A stretch of DNA of 64,000 bases from Luscinia megarhynchos (Eukaryota > Chordata > Aves > Passeriformes > Turdidae). Positions 1 to 12,965 of the stretch are shown in pieces (position 1 is the stretch's first letter; each line of letters starts with the position of its first letter). The position numbers and the translations under genes were made by a program. The stretch is taken from contig CM067570.1 in the NCBI GenBank assembly GCA_034336665.1, forward strand, positions 22,649,002 to 22,713,001, read 5' to 3'. The notes under the pieces are model-generated. The model had not been told where the DNA came from. It saw only the letters and a program-made list of their open reading frames with translations, and made no database searches.

Positions 1-1470
1 CACTAACCAAGCTGTCAGCAAAGGGAGGGTTTGAACAGAATACATGTTTCAGAAGAACAGGTATTCAATCTAGTTACAAAGCAAAGAAGCTGTACACTTT
101 GGAAATGGCAGCAGGACAAAGGACTTTCTGATAGGCAAAAGTGGACATAAAAGTTATTCTACACTGCAATAGACTCATTTGAGAAGGTAACTGGTCCCAC
201 TGCAAAACTCCACACGGATCACATTTCCTCATACAGAGCAGAAGGCATGAGCAGGACAGGGAACAGTGACCTGAACTTCCAAAAAGATACTGGCAAAAGT
301 CTGAAGAGGTGAACAGGCTGATGAAAATACCCCCAAGCATTTATGACACTTTGCATGTTCTTAAATCTCAAACCATTTCTGATAATGAGCAGACCCTTTG
401 CAAACTATCTGTTAAACACTTCAAAACCAGAGTGCCATTTGCAAATTTTTGCAGATATGCAAAACTCTACTAAAATTCTAGAGGGGTCAGAAACAATGCT
501 GAGGATTGAACAGTTGCTGCTTTTACCAGGTCACTCAAATCTGCTATACAGAAGTTACACAAAAGTACTTCAACTTGATCTGGTTTTGGGTCAGTTTTTC
601 TGTTTGTTTTTGGGTTTTTTTCCTTTTTTTTTTCCCCCCCCCACAGCTATAAAATCCTCCACTATTTTCAAACACACTATTGAAAGAATAGTTAAAATCA
701 TTACTAATTCAGGCCTGGGCCCATCTTCATGATGAGTACCCCACACACTGCAGAAGGCATATGGCATTTTGGAAATAAGATGACAAATTTTCATGACCAG
801 CTCCCTGAAATTGTATTTTTTCAGACAGACTTCAGGTAACCCTTAATGCAGTTGCCTGATGCTATCTCATAAGGTTTCAGCCTCTAACTCAATAGACTTA
901 TTTCAGACCTTTTTCATTATGGTGTGGCTTCCTACACACCAGAGACTTGTTCCAGAGCTTGGCTGTAACTCACGCAGAAATTAACTACAAGCTCAGCATA
1001 ACAATAGACATCATTAAACACAGAGAACTGAATTTTATTATGGCTGAGCCTTCAAATTCAATTTGCTTTTGTAGCTCAAGAGAACTACCAATTCAAGTAA
1101 GTATTTATACTTCTTGAGGGAAGTACTGTTTTGTTTACCGAATAAATCAAAATATAAATTTATCTTTAATATACTGGCTTAGATAGAATTGCAAATAAAT
1201 AAATAGAAATCCTGTAATTCTCATCTGGTATCTTTCTTCAGGGAGAAGAGACTGAGACTAGTCATTCTTCTGTTACTTCTGCATACGTGAAAAGGTCACT
1301 ACTTAAAAAAACCAGTGCATTAATACTCATTAAAAATTCTTTCCCATCTTTTCACACAAAGCAGGCAGATCCTATTTCAAACTTTATAAAAACAATGTGC
1401 TCACTTTTCTATTTCAGCAATAAGCCTTAAAGCATTATTCCAAAGGTGTTAGAAAAACCATTCTACATAC
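1..1470 (-). other. SESTD1: SESTD1 last intron (partial)
   Basis: AT-rich sequence left of exon 16. I searched it for the expected C-terminal exon and did not find it, so it is presumed intron. A pyrimidine tract followed by CAG on the plus strand (597-646) is noted but is not on the gene's strand. Confidence 0.7.
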
Positions 1471-1589
1471 CCATCAGGATAAACTACAGGCACTGTTAGT
1501 CTGTCCAACAGTGATTTCCCAACTGCCTCAATTTCATCAAATTGATCCATTTCATTGAAAGCTTCTGGCTCCGGACATTCCTGCAAAAT
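1471..1589 (-). CDS. SESTD1: SESTD1 coding exon 16 (residues 614-653, penultimate)
   Basis: The 119-bp exon encodes [20 protein letters not shown] and then [19 protein letters not shown], ending with GG of a split glycine codon. The acceptor is CTTTGATTAAACAG and the donor is GTATGTAGAATGG. The [17 protein letters not shown] block identifies it as the SESTD1 C-terminal region. The final exon, expected to start with the third base of the glycine codon, is not found between here and position 1. Confidence 0.95.
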
Positions 1590-3375
1590 CTGTTTAATCA
1601 AAGTAAGGAAACACAGAATAAAGTACACAAGGGATAGCACATGGTTTTTTAAGTGCCATTAACTGGCAGAGTGAATGTTCTTTTGGCATTTTCACTGCCA
1701 CATTTACATGAGATCAAATGACACATGCAATTTAAGAAAATAAAATAGATTAAGGTCCATTAAGAAGACAGTTCAGGGCCACCACTGTTTTGTACGAGAG
1801 GGATTAAAAAGTAGTCTTCCTAGACAATATTCCTGCAACAAATATGAAATGCATAAAAACAGTGACAGACATCATTAAACATACAGGATAGTAGTATAAA
1901 GTGGAAATACCACGGTTAATGAAGAGCCCCTCACAACAGGTTTCAAAACTTAAACCACATCCGGCACAGAACAGGTAGGGCTAAAAAAAGCTGAACACAA
2001 GTCTTTTCAGATGGGATTGTGACCCAATACTAGTACTCAGTACTCTATTTTCTTCCACTTACATTTTTCCAAAGCAGCATGGATATTCACAGTCTACTTT
2101 CCACACAGACTCATTAATATATATCCAATAGTAAAAGGAGAATTATGTTTTTGAACAAGAGCATTGTTTTGTCAGCCATTAATTTACTTTTCTTTAAACT
2201 TAAGACTGCCTAAACCCAGCAATTAACTACTGGAATAATGAAAGAATGCTCATAATAAGAGAATCCACTCTTTTAGGAGCTTATGAATCACTGAAATTTA
2301 ATTTGGTATCAGGTAAAACTCTAGAAGCATGGATGATATATTCCTGCTTCTGTGAACCTCCATCTACTCCCAATACCTGCAAATTTGAAGTATCTTTTAC
2401 TAACACAAATAAGAAATGAATAAAACCAAGAAGCATATGAATCAACTCTGAATCCATGCTCTCTTTCAATGACAGAATGAATTTTTACCATGTGCAAAAT
2501 TTGTGGTTTTTTGCAGTTACATGCAATTTTATTGTCACTATTTGACATACATACTCTAAAATGATTTTTTTAAAACGCACTGCTTCACAAGAAAAAGCAG
2601 CTGTGGACAAAAGGCCTTATCCTCATGACCTACATTAAAGAACACTGTCTCAAATTCAAGCATTTGAAAGCTCTCAACATTTTCCCTCTTCAACAAACTG
2701 AACAGCAAAACAGCAACTATTCCTCATCATGTTGTTGACTGCTCATCCTCTACTGTGCCTCTTGCATCACCTCACTGGATGCAGCAGTGAGACACTTGGT
2801 TACAGAAGTCTGAAAACTATACCAAGGTAGAGATGTGTTCAAGATGAAAGCACATTCAAAGACCCCCCAGGTGCAAAATGCAAGATGGAACAAGACAGCA
2901 TGTGTGGAAACTACAAGAACTGCCCTCATTTACAGTTTGTGAGGTTATCCCATCCAGAATCCATATAGCTTAAAGAGCAATGCACCTTCAACTCTCCAAA
3001 GAACTTAAATGACCTGATAGCTTTCTATCATACCTTGCACAAAGAAAAGTTCCTTGCTTTTAAGAATTACATTCTAAAAGACACAAAGAAATGCTTTATC
3101 ATCAATATCAGAGTTCCCATTTGAAGAGTGCTGTTCTCCTTTTTGTTAAGCAGGCCCTACACCAATACAGGTATATGAAAAATCACTACATTAAGTACTG
3201 AAATTAATGGCTGGAAAAAGATACTTAAATTCTTCTTTCTGCCCTTTTTTTTTTTAATATTTAGATAGGGTAAATGTACTCACTGGCAGCTTCATACTTC
3301 CTTTATACTTCTTACATTTTGTTTGCCTGGACGCAGGGAAGAAATTTTTCTTCTTAATAAAATCACAAGGCTCAC
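1590..3375 (-). other. SESTD1: SESTD1 intron between coding exons 15 and 16
   Basis: About 1.8 kb, AT-rich, with a strong T run at 3246-3256. No exon is seen. Confidence 0.8.
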
Positions 3376-3567
3376 CTTTTCAGCAGCTGAATGAAATGCA
3401 ACAGCTGTTTCCAAGCGGTGTACTCTTTCTTCAGAAGTCACTGTAAACTGTTTCCACACTCTGTTCAGTCTGGGAAGCGTGTCCCCTGAGGACCTTGAAG
3501 TGCATCGCAGGGACTGGCACAGGACCACTGTTGCTTGCAGCAACTGTCTCCCATAATCATAAGTACT
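3376..3567 (-). CDS. SESTD1: SESTD1 coding exon 15 (residues 550-613)
   Basis: The 192-bp exon, phase 0 to phase 0, encodes [20 protein letters not shown] and [20 protein letters not shown], then [20 protein letters not shown] and AAEK. This is the last helix region of the third spectrin-type repeat. The acceptor is CCAATTTTTAG and the donor is GTGAGCCTTG. It is intact in itself but lies downstream of the frameshift in exon 14. Confidence 0.96.
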
Positions 3568-4458
3568 CTAAAAATTGGAGGGGATGGGAGAGTAAGTGCA
3601 TGTACAAACTCTGCACTTTACCCGGGAGCATCTTAAAGCAACAGCAGGTAAGTTTATGGAAGCTTCACAGTTTAGGTTCACAAAGTACATTGAACTAATT
3701 TGGCCTACTAAAAAATGCTGATGAAGTAAGAATAAAATTGTAATGGCCAAGCAGTGCTTTCACTCTTAAAAAAAAAAAAAATCTAATATCTGCTGCTGCC
3801 CAGCATTCACACTGGCAAAGGAAGAAAGCTTCCCAAAAAATCTGAATAGCTGTTTGGATCTTCCAAGAGATACTTGACACCCACTGCTGAGAGGATTGTC
3901 TCCCTGACTTCACTGGCACCACCTCTTTGGTCAGCCAGTATCCAGGTGCCCTGAGGCACATCACTGTGACAGCAAATGACCCTCCTGTCACCCCCAACTC
4001 TTATTCATGGAAAGAGAAAATCAGTTCCAGTGCAACAGGTGGAATTAGAAAACATCACATCTGTTAATTAACAAGTCCAAATTAGACACTCCTGAAAGCA
4101 GTAAATGACTGACAAAGCACTGACCGGGTGCTTTGGCCCAGCTTGTCAAAAGTAATTTTAAAGATTGTTCGAGATGTGTCTTTCAGAAAAGCCAATAAAC
4201 TTTGTTTAGTTGTTTGCACTGTTTATGTGATGGTTAGCTAAGGCAGTGACCTGCAGCATTGCTGCTCCTGATGGAACTGAAATATTTCATTAGGCCCCTT
4301 GCCAACTTCAGCAATCAATTCCTTCACTCAGGCATTGAGGCAAACCAGTAAGACCAGTGACAGCTGTGCAATGACTGTCCATACAGATATTGATTCTGTT
4401 TAGGAGAGGATGTGAAACTGCACAAAGCCCATATTGCTAAAAAAATAACACACTTCAC
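3568..4458 (-). other. SESTD1: SESTD1 intron between coding exons 14 and 15
   Basis: About 0.9 kb, with an A run at 3769-3781. Nothing else recognisable. Confidence 0.82.
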
Positions 4459-4582
4459 CTGTGCAACATCAACGAAACTTTCGATGTTTCTCCAGTAAAA
4501 CTTTTGTTTCTTGAGCATCATCTCCCAGTCGGATGTGTGTCTTCAGCAGAGCATCCAACAGTTCACTTAACCATTCTACTGC
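4459..4582 (-). CDS. SESTD1: SESTD1 coding exon 14 with a 1-bp frameshift (residues 509-549)
   Basis: The exon encodes [20 protein letters not shown] and then [16 protein letters not shown]. In a second frame it continues as VDVAQ, up to donor GTGAAGTG. The acceptor is TTGTTTTTAAG. Both borders require phase 0, so 123 bp is expected, but 124 are present. The extra base lies between the F544 and V545 codons: the minus strand reads AAGTTTCGTTGATG where AAGTTTGTTGATG would keep the frame. The single best candidate is the G at plus-strand position 4474. Read as given, the frame hits TGA (plus 4469-4471) after one arginine. That would remove the second part of the third spectrin-type repeat and the C-terminus. 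An assembly error and a real truncating allele are both possible. Confidence 0.9.
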
Positions 4583-4905
4583 CTTAAAAACAAGCCAAAA
4601 GAATAAAAACCAATACATTAAAAAAAATTTAAACCAGAATAGTGACGTTACTTCAGTACAAGCATATACTTTTGACATAGAAAAGAAGCTAAATGAGCTG
4701 TCACAAGCTGGTAGATCATGCATGCATGCTCAAATACACTATATTTTCAGACATTGCTATATCCTTTCTTTTCACTGTGCATATTCCCTAAATAAAACGA
4801 TATTTAAAAGTTGCAAAAAAAGTATTCTAAAACTACCAGCCCCCATAAATCAACCCAGTAGACTACAAAAACCAAAATGATGAAATTCTAGAAGTATTTC
4901 CATAC
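4583..4905 (-). other. SESTD1: SESTD1 short intron between coding exons 13 and 14
   Basis: A 323-bp AT-rich intron. Nothing seen beyond its splice sites. Confidence 0.85.
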
Positions 4906-4987
4906 CTGAGCAGCATCCTCTTCACATTTAAATAACTGCACCATCTGAAGCATCTTCAGTCGCCGCACATCCACCATATCCTCACAC
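4906..4987 (-). CDS. SESTD1: SESTD1 coding exon 13 (residues 481-508)
   Basis: The 82-bp exon begins with the G that completes arginine and encodes [20 protein letters not shown] and then CEEDAAQ. It bridges the second and third spectrin-type repeats. The acceptor is GCTGCTGTTTAAG and the donor is GTATGGAAATA. It is too short to form a noticeable open frame by itself. Confidence 0.95.
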
Positions 4988-7550
4988 CTTAAACAGCAGC
5001 ACAGAAAGACTCATCAATACATGTAGGGCAGACACAAAACACTCTGACATTGACAACAATGTTTTCAAGTGAGAAAGATTAAGCATTCATGAAAAGGTGC
5101 TCAAAGCTGCTTAGATTGGCCAAAATACCTAATGCCACAGAGAACAATAAGAAATGTGCAATAAATAGAACTGAGCACTCCAAACCACCAAAAACATTAT
5201 CCTCAAGATTCCTGGTATGGTTAAGCTGGAGGCAGTAACACCAGAGCAGCTATAAGGTCTTGCAGCAGCATCCCAAGTTCCTTACCTTGCTGCACTGCTA
5301 AACTCTGCAACACAGAGGTTTATGTGGCTAAGACAGACTTTATCCTACTAAAATTCAGATGAAAGTTGGCCTCAATCTGGCATAATCCTGAATTGTACTG
5401 TTTGTTGGGGGCAATGCTTTTCTTGATGAATACGATGAGGCTGTTTAAAATGTAATATATTTTTCTTTTTAGCTGACTAAAGATGGTAATATCTGAACAC
5501 TCATATGATGATGTTCTTTGCTTTACTTGTCAGGAAGCATTTCAAAAATGTAATTGATACAAAAATTGACCCTAATTATCTTGTTCTGAGTTTAGCACAG
5601 TTTGCAGTTATTTCTCCAGAATTTCCAATAAAAGTGTTGGAAGTCCTTCTCCTTCCACAATGAGACCTAAGCTAATATATCTGGCAGAATGCTCTCCAAT
5701 TTCAGAGCCTACTAAGTAGACAGCAAGACTCATGCTCCTGTTCAGTGCAAATGGAATTACTAATGTCAACAACAGTTGGCTTTATAAGCAAATGCAAAAG
5801 ACTGTGTGCATGATCGTTACCAAACTGGTTACAAACATAAGCTCTTCCAAAGAACAGTTTGTCAGCATGCTGTGTTTTGTTACATGTCCTGCACTGCTTA
5901 CACTGAAAGGACATCAGCTGCTCTAATAATGCAGGAAAACACTTTATGGGTTCCAAAATCATAAATAAAGCAGCAAAATGCCCCTAAAAATAAACATTAC
6001 AACACACGTATGTAAATAACAAGAGATGCACAACAGAACTTGGAAAAAAAATAAAATTAAATTCTGCAAAAAATACTATTACATGCTACTAAGAGATCCT
6101 TAGTTCTTTTATTTTTTGTCTCTCATCCAGGCTAAAAACCGTGTTTAATCATTCACCATCTGAAAGCTGCTTCATGCCTTTGTCTGAAAATATTATTGAT
6201 GTTTTAGTCTCCTGAGTTCCCACAATTCTATAATCCTTCTGACAACAGGGAGCAGAATTGTGTATCACTAACATGGACTACCAATCTATACAGTGACACA
6301 ATGACATTATTTCTTTTTTATTCCTTTCTTAACAATTCTTAGCATTCTACTTTTCCCTGTGTGTTTGAACACTAAAGCAATTTCTGCAAGTTTTCCAATG
6401 TTTATTCCCTGAGTTCACAGCTGATTCAGAGTCCATTACTATGTATATAAAGGCTTTCCTTCTCCCATGGACATGTCTTTTCTCCTTATGGAATTTCAAC
6501 TGTCATTTTATTGACATATTGACATGACCTCTTGTAGCTTTTTGCAGCTGGCCCTCTAAAAACAAGTAATGCTTAAATTAATAGGATTCAGAGGGGCAGA
6601 CTTAAAACAGTATTTTCTCTAAGCACTACCAAAACACAGTTTTCTTACACTCAGCTTCCTAAGAAAACAATTTATGAATAGTGGAATTAATTTGTAAAAT
6701 GGGCAATTTAATGCTCACTAGACCCTGCTGTTGCCTACAGGCATCTTTCTGCCCTTGAACCTCAGATCCTTTCTATGGACAGTACTCCATTGTCTCAGGG
6801 GTTCCAGCAGTAACACTGGCAATAGCATCTCATTCTTTCACATTGTTGAGTAGGAAAAAAAAGGCAGTACTACTACATCTTTAATTACAAATAATCAAAT
6901 ATTGGAGGATGAGGACAATGGCAAAATCCATCCTTCTTATAATTTCAACTCTCTCCAACATTTTTCCCAACTGCAACTTCATTCCCCACTCTATAATTTT
7001 CCAAAATTCACAAACCCCATGTCCTATATGGTCTGGTATCCCATTGTCTGCTCTACTGAAAACTGAAAATCTGTACCACCATTTTGCACCCTGTCCCCTC
7101 CAACACCATCTCCTTTGTCTTCCTATCTTCAGGAATGCAAATACCACACTCAAAGGATAGAGCTTGTGATAAAGAAGATTTTACACCCACCACCATACTG
7201 TAGTCATATTATACTTCCATCTCAAACTGCTAACATATGAAAGATGCCTCTTGCATATTTTCATAGCTCTATATAAAATGAATGTATAATTTTTGAGTAT
7301 TTACAAGCACAGGAAAGCATTCAAGTACTCCATCCAGTACCAAAATATAAAAGGTGCTTGTTTTTAGGAATAAATACAACAGATTAGCCAGGGAAGTTTC
7401 TGTCCCATTCAAATATACAGTAATATAAGTTACAGCTGTAATACATCCCTTAACTCAAAAAAACAAAATGGGCTCTTTAAAACAAACTAAATTGTATAAA
7501 AAGTGACTTGTTAACATAAAAATCTTAATGACTAGAATTGTTGTTCTTAC
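4988..7550 (-). other. SESTD1: SESTD1 intron between coding exons 12 and 13
   Basis: About 2.6 kb, AT-rich. I see only chance open frames in it. Confidence 0.8.
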
Positions 7551-7710
7551 CTTTGTTTTCTTAGCTGCATATCTTCCATCACTCCTTGGATGTGGTCCAC
7601 ATTTTCTTTGTTTTCAATGGTCACATCTTTGCCATAGGCCCATGATGCCTGGTTAGATATCTGATCAAGAAGACTTTGACCTTTCTCACGCAAGCCTTGC
7701 AAACCTAAGT
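7551..7710 (-). CDS. SESTD1: SESTD1 coding exon 12 (residues 428-481)
   Basis: The 160-bp exon completes the split aspartate and encodes [20 protein letters not shown] and [20 protein letters not shown], then [12 protein letters not shown]. It ends with AG of a split arginine codon. It lies within the second spectrin-type repeat. The acceptor is TTTCTCTTACTAG and the donor is GTAAGAACAAC. Confidence 0.96.
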
Positions 7711-8830
7711 CTAGTAAGAGAAAGGAAAAAAATGGTCAATGATCACTCAGAATTTTGGTGGAGATAAAATGTAACAGAATCATACATGGATGAAGACTGG
7801 AACCTGAAAAAGGAAAAGGACATTACTATGTCCTTTACCACCCTTTCCAACTCAAGTTTGAGTGAGTATTTGCCTATATTAACAAAGAACTGAGACTTTG
7901 CTTTTTTATGACCTAGCAGATAACAAGAAAAAGAGCACAAGTTGACAGCATGTCAACTTTTTCAGCATATACATAGCTAATTAATGTCTTTCATCCACAC
8001 AGCTACATAATTCCTAAAATATTTATCACTGCTAAGCAGTTGTAGCCTAAGTGTTTCTTCCACTGCTGGCAGAAGTTGCTACTTTAGAATATATCTGATA
8101 TGGCTGATACAATTTTCTACACTGAAATTTGCCAACCCTTGGGATCTGCTGTTACATCTCTTATCTGGCAGCTCTACTATCTGTTTTCCTGAAGGAACAT
8201 CTCATTTATGCATCAAACTGCTATATTCCAATCACACCTACTTCTACCATAAATTATTTTTCTTTGCAGCTCTTTCTCCCTCAACTTAATGAACAAGCTG
8301 AACGCTGTAGAACCCTTCCAACTGAAATAATCAATTCCATATGCTTGACAGTGGAACAACCTTCAATGTGCCATTTATTAACATATACATTCAAAGTTAC
8401 TGCAAAACACCCAGTACAAGCATTCTAAAATTGAGTGGATAAAACCTTAATCATCAAGGCATCAGTTCTGGAGACAAAAAGATCATCTAAGCACTATAAT
8501 TCCAAATCACTAAAGAAGATTTATGGGGGCAAGAATTTGGTTTACAGATGAAATGCATGATAAATGGCATATAACAAAAATATATATTAGATGTAAAACA
8601 CTTAAAAGAAAACAGTTCCAGATCATTTCCCCAGACAAAACTACTACACAGTTAGATGGCATAAGCCTGCCCAAAGTAGCTCAGTGGAACATTACACAGT
8701 GAGGAATCAGAAGTCATAAGATCTTTATTCCCTGCTTTCTTGGTGATTTTTAAAAGGGATTACTGTATATTCCCCCTGTAATGCACTTATTAGAATGTGT
8801 GTGTCTGAAATGCAGAAATATCTTGCTTAC
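7711..8830 (-). other. SESTD1: SESTD1 intron between coding exons 11 and 12
   Basis: About 1.1 kb, AT-rich. Nothing recognisable. Confidence 0.82.
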
Positions 8831-8945
8831 CAACACTTTTCAATTTCTCTTCCAGTAGTTTCAATGTTTGTTGAATTGATGCTCCATCTGCTGGTGCTAC
8901 ATCCACACACAACATTCCTAGTAAACCATCCAACTGCTGAGACAA
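8831..8945 (-). CDS. SESTD1: SESTD1 coding exon 11 (residues 390-428)
   Basis: The 115-bp exon encodes [20 protein letters not shown] and then [18 protein letters not shown], ending with the first base of an aspartate codon. It opens the second spectrin-type repeat. The acceptor is CTTACATTTTAG and the donor is GTAAGCAAGA. Confidence 0.96.
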
Positions 8946-9551
8946 CTAAAATGTAAGAACATAAATGCTGATATTTAAAAAGAAGTTTGAGCTTCAGATG
9001 GTTTGGGTTTATAATCTTCTAAATGCTTAGAAATTTGTCATTTTCAAATTTCTCTTTGCAGCTACAGGAAACGAAAGTCAAAATGAAAGATAAATGACCC
9101 ATCTGCCTTGTAGAAATCCAAAAGAACACATCTCCCAGATGGTGGGAGAGTAAGAAGCCAAGATTCTACTTGCTTTGTAAGAAAAATATAGGAAAGGAAC
9201 ATACTACTTTACAAAAAGAAACTATGAAAAGTACAACAAATTCCAGTTCAATTAATGCATTTGCCTCTAAATTAAAAAAAGAGGTGCAAAAAAGTAACTT
9301 TCCAACTAGTAACCATTTTATTTCAAATAGTATTGAAATATAAGACATATTACAAAGTACTTCCCTACTAAAAAGAGGGTGCCAATTTTACCAGTGTTTC
9401 AATTACAGTAAATAATGACTTACAGTATTTTCCAAGTGATGTTATATTTCCCCTCATCTCTCTGAATATTTTCCAATGCATTCAACATTTACAATACTAA
9501 GGCACTAATTTGCTGACAACGCCTTAAAAAAAATTAAAAAGAAACACTTAC
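8946..9551 (-). other. SESTD1: SESTD1 intron between coding exons 10 and 11
   Basis: 606 bp, AT-rich. Nothing seen beyond its splice sites. Confidence 0.85.
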
Positions 9552-9746
9552 ATCCTGGGCAACACTGTGGAATTCAAGTGCTGCTTGTAATAGGTTCTGC
9601 CTGAATTCCAGCTGACTGGCCTGCCTGTAACACACATCACTCAGCTGTTGCTGCAATGCTTTCAATTCCACAAGGTCCTCCTCATCCCCTGCATTTAGAA
9701 GAGCTGCTATCTGCTGATTAAGCTCAACATAAACAGCAAACCACTC
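9552..9746 (-). CDS. SESTD1: SESTD1 coding exon 10 (residues 325-389)
   Basis: The 195-bp exon, phase 0 to phase 0, encodes [20 protein letters not shown] and [20 protein letters not shown], then [20 protein letters not shown] and SVAQD. These are the second and third helices of the first spectrin-type repeat. The acceptor is CTTGTGTTTCTAG and the donor is the consensus GTAAGTGTTTC. Confidence 0.97.
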
Positions 9747-12700
9747 CTAGAAACACAAGAAGATGAAGAATTAAAAATGCCAAATACAGTTTTATTTCTC
9801 TTAAATGGTATTCATCTGACTGCAGGCTAATAAATAATCAGATTGAAAAAGGAGGTAAATAAAGATTACACTATCTCAAAGACAAGGAAAAAATATTCCT
9901 GATTTCAAACCAACTCTCAATAAAGGGCTTAGTAGATGTCAATACATGCATTATAAAATAAAAAAATGCAGTGCAGAAAGATGGGAAGAATTCAACACAT
10001 GGCTCCTAGTCCCAGCACAAACTTCCACCAAAAGAGGAAATCCAACATTTAAAAAAAAATTGCTAGTGCTTAAATATCTGTACTGGTCTACTGAAACAAA
10101 AGATCACTTTTGCCAAGTGATCAGCTATTATAAAAAGCTGTTCACAGGACTATCCAGGTGTTACTTTCCAGTAACATGATTGAAACTAGCAATAGTTTCC
10201 TTAAAATTTTTAGAAAAAATACTGCTGTTGACAAAGTGGAAGTAATCTCTATCTTCTGAATAAAAGAGTGTCCCATGCACAGAAACTTCAAAATGATCCT
10301 TGTTTCTTATTTAAGGAAAAGCATTATAGTAATCAATTTAAAACGTGCAGATTTGATTTTTCACATGGCTTGATTGCTGAATACATAAGATTTAGTCATG
10401 CTGTCCTATTGTTGTATTTGCAGAGGAAAATTGTTCAAATATTTAATAATTTGGGGAGATTTAAAAACAGCTTGATACATCCAGATCACATTCACAATTG
10501 CATGACTGAGATGCCTGTAAAGCAAAATGTGTTTGCTCAACAGCTCTAATTTTGACCTTGAAGTGTCCTATGCATTTCTATGGAACAGCACCATCTCTTG
10601 GCCTACAATACTTCGATTTAATTTGTATTCTTGTCTCACTCCTATTGGGATGTTTAGAATTTTGTAAATTATGTCTTCAGCTTTTGCATCATTTATTTAC
10701 AAATCATGCAAAACGGAGTATAAATATCCATATTCTGAATTTTTTTTCTTTTTTTCCCAAAGCTGTCTCTACCATCTGCTCACAGAAAAAAAAGAGAATA
10801 TGAAAAGAGCAAGGAGGGGAACAAAGAGAAAGAAATGAAAAAGTTAAATTAGCAATCAGTCAAAAATTTAAGAGCAGAATAAATCTCTCATCTGTCCCAA
10901 AAGGGGAAACTATGATGACATAATGTGAAAACATCTTCCATTGTGACATGTGTACTGTAGATACACAGATTCAGCACAATCAGTTCACCAAACACAGTTC
11001 TTTCGACACTGAACATACAAATCCAGCTGAATGTGACATATCAACTATAATATGAGAAGCCAAAAAAATTTAGATTACTATGTTTAAGGATTTTGGTTTT
11101 GGGGTTTTTTCCAGTTTTTATTTTTAGCATTAAAGTAAGAAAGAGTTGCAGCAATTTATTTTGATCAAGCTGTTAGTAAAATTAGGATACCAGAAAAACC
11201 AGGTATAAAATCATGTTTCTCATGTTTTTCATGGGAGAACTTAGGCACAGTTGCATGTGACAGCTTAAAGCCCATAGAGCAAAGACCTTCTCAAAAACAA
11301 CAGTTCTAGTGTATTGCTCATGAATAAAACTATGAGAAAAATAAACCCCCCCAAAAATCCAACAACCCTTTCCCCACAAAAGAACAAAAATGCATCCTAT
11401 GGAAATTATTTTTTTCGCTTCAGATACTATCTGATCTTCAGTTTGTCTTCAAAACAAATCAAACATTTTTGTAAGTCTCTTCAAAATACTACAATCAACA
11501 TTAAATAGGTGGTGATAAAAGAAAGCAAGCCTACAAGCTGTCAATTCAATTATTAGGAGAAAAAACAGGAAAACAATGAAAGGAGGAAGCATACACTAAA
11601 AATCAAAGGAAAAGGCAAAGCACATTTTTCTAGTGCTGTTGACAAGAAATGGTTTTAATCACTAAAGTCATCTAAATTTAAGGTAGGACAGTGGTCTTCC
11701 AATTACTTCCTTTGATATAAAATAATTTTGTTTTCTGACTTATTTCTGCAAACTCCTGCCAGCACCTGGGAACCAAGCCGTGTTCCATGCTGCCGTGCTT
11801 CAGCACGCTGTAGGGCAGCCTGCAAACTTCAGTGGGATTACAGTGATTTCAGGGACTGCATTTAGCCCCAGATAAAGCACAGTTCTCTGTCATAGGTATC
11901 CAAGTGGAAACAAAGTGTGTGCAGTCTTGTTTTCTCTTTTCAGTTTGAAATAGCAATATAACAAGAAGACTTTTTTTTTGGTCAATTAAGTAGGTAATCT
12001 AAGGTATTTGTGGTTTTGTTTTTCCTTTCCAATTAGGATTGCAACTACATCATGTTTTACACTTTGGAAGGTACTGGTTTCCACAGTGCTTGAAGAAATG
12101 ACAAGACAGAGGAGATGGGATTTACTTAACCAAACATGACACTGCTACATCCAGCAAGGAAACCATACTCACTGAAGGTAGAGTCAATAAAACTAGTGTT
12201 GTCTAGGTTGCTGTGTTACTCAGACTAAGGGTTTAGGGTTTTTTTCCCCTCCCTTAAATTACATCTGAAAAACTATAACCCAGTGACTATTTTTGTTGCC
12301 ATGTTCTGCAAACAGAACTTAGGAAAAGTGGACAAAATTGCCAGTATCTACACCAAGCAAAGTCACAAAAGGTGAACAGCACTGTGAGCAAAACTCCCTT
12401 TGGGAGCACTGAATATTCATAACCTAATTATAGTTAATCATCTGATGGAAAGACAAAATTCTGCTGGAAGCTTAGGAAGTATTCAAAATTAGAAGCAAAG
12501 GCATCAAGTTAGTGTAGTTATAAAACAGCATCCTCATGATTTCATGATGAACATAAAGTATATCTAAAGTCTTAAGCCAGTTTCAGTGGTGGGTAAGTGT
12601 AGTCTAATAGAGGCAAAAGCATTAAGTTATTCACCTCAGAAGTGCAGGACCTCTCAGACATTTTGGCAGAGAGGAAAATGTAAATTTATTCCTTCTACTC

Positions 12701-12965
12701 TACATGAAAATTTAAGAACTGCTGTACCATAGTAAACCCAAGAGAAATCACAGATAGAAATCTGTATTTTTCCACAATGGAAAAAAAAATAATATGCAAA
12801 TATAGTGACCATATTGGTTCTATAACTGGTCAGGTAATTTCCTCTGTAACTCATAACATCATGCACTATGCAAAATTTCAAGATACTCATAACCAAAATA
12901 CATTGCTCATAACTACATGCATTTAGAATTATTTTGATACTAGAAAAGGGTATGGGAAATCTCAC
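9747..12965 (-). other. SESTD1: SESTD1 intron between coding exons 9 and 10
   Basis: About 3.2 kb, AT-rich, with a short GC-richer patch at 11755-11850. No exon or repeat family is recognised. Confidence 0.8.

Noticed and set aside
597..660. A strong T/C tract ending in CACAG on the plus strand, resembling a splice acceptor.
   Set aside because: No coding or known exon follows on that strand, and the gene here is on the minus strand.
1..1470. Search for the final SESTD1 exon and 3' UTR.
   Set aside because: No segment encodes the expected C-terminus in this interval, so it is taken to lie beyond the left edge.
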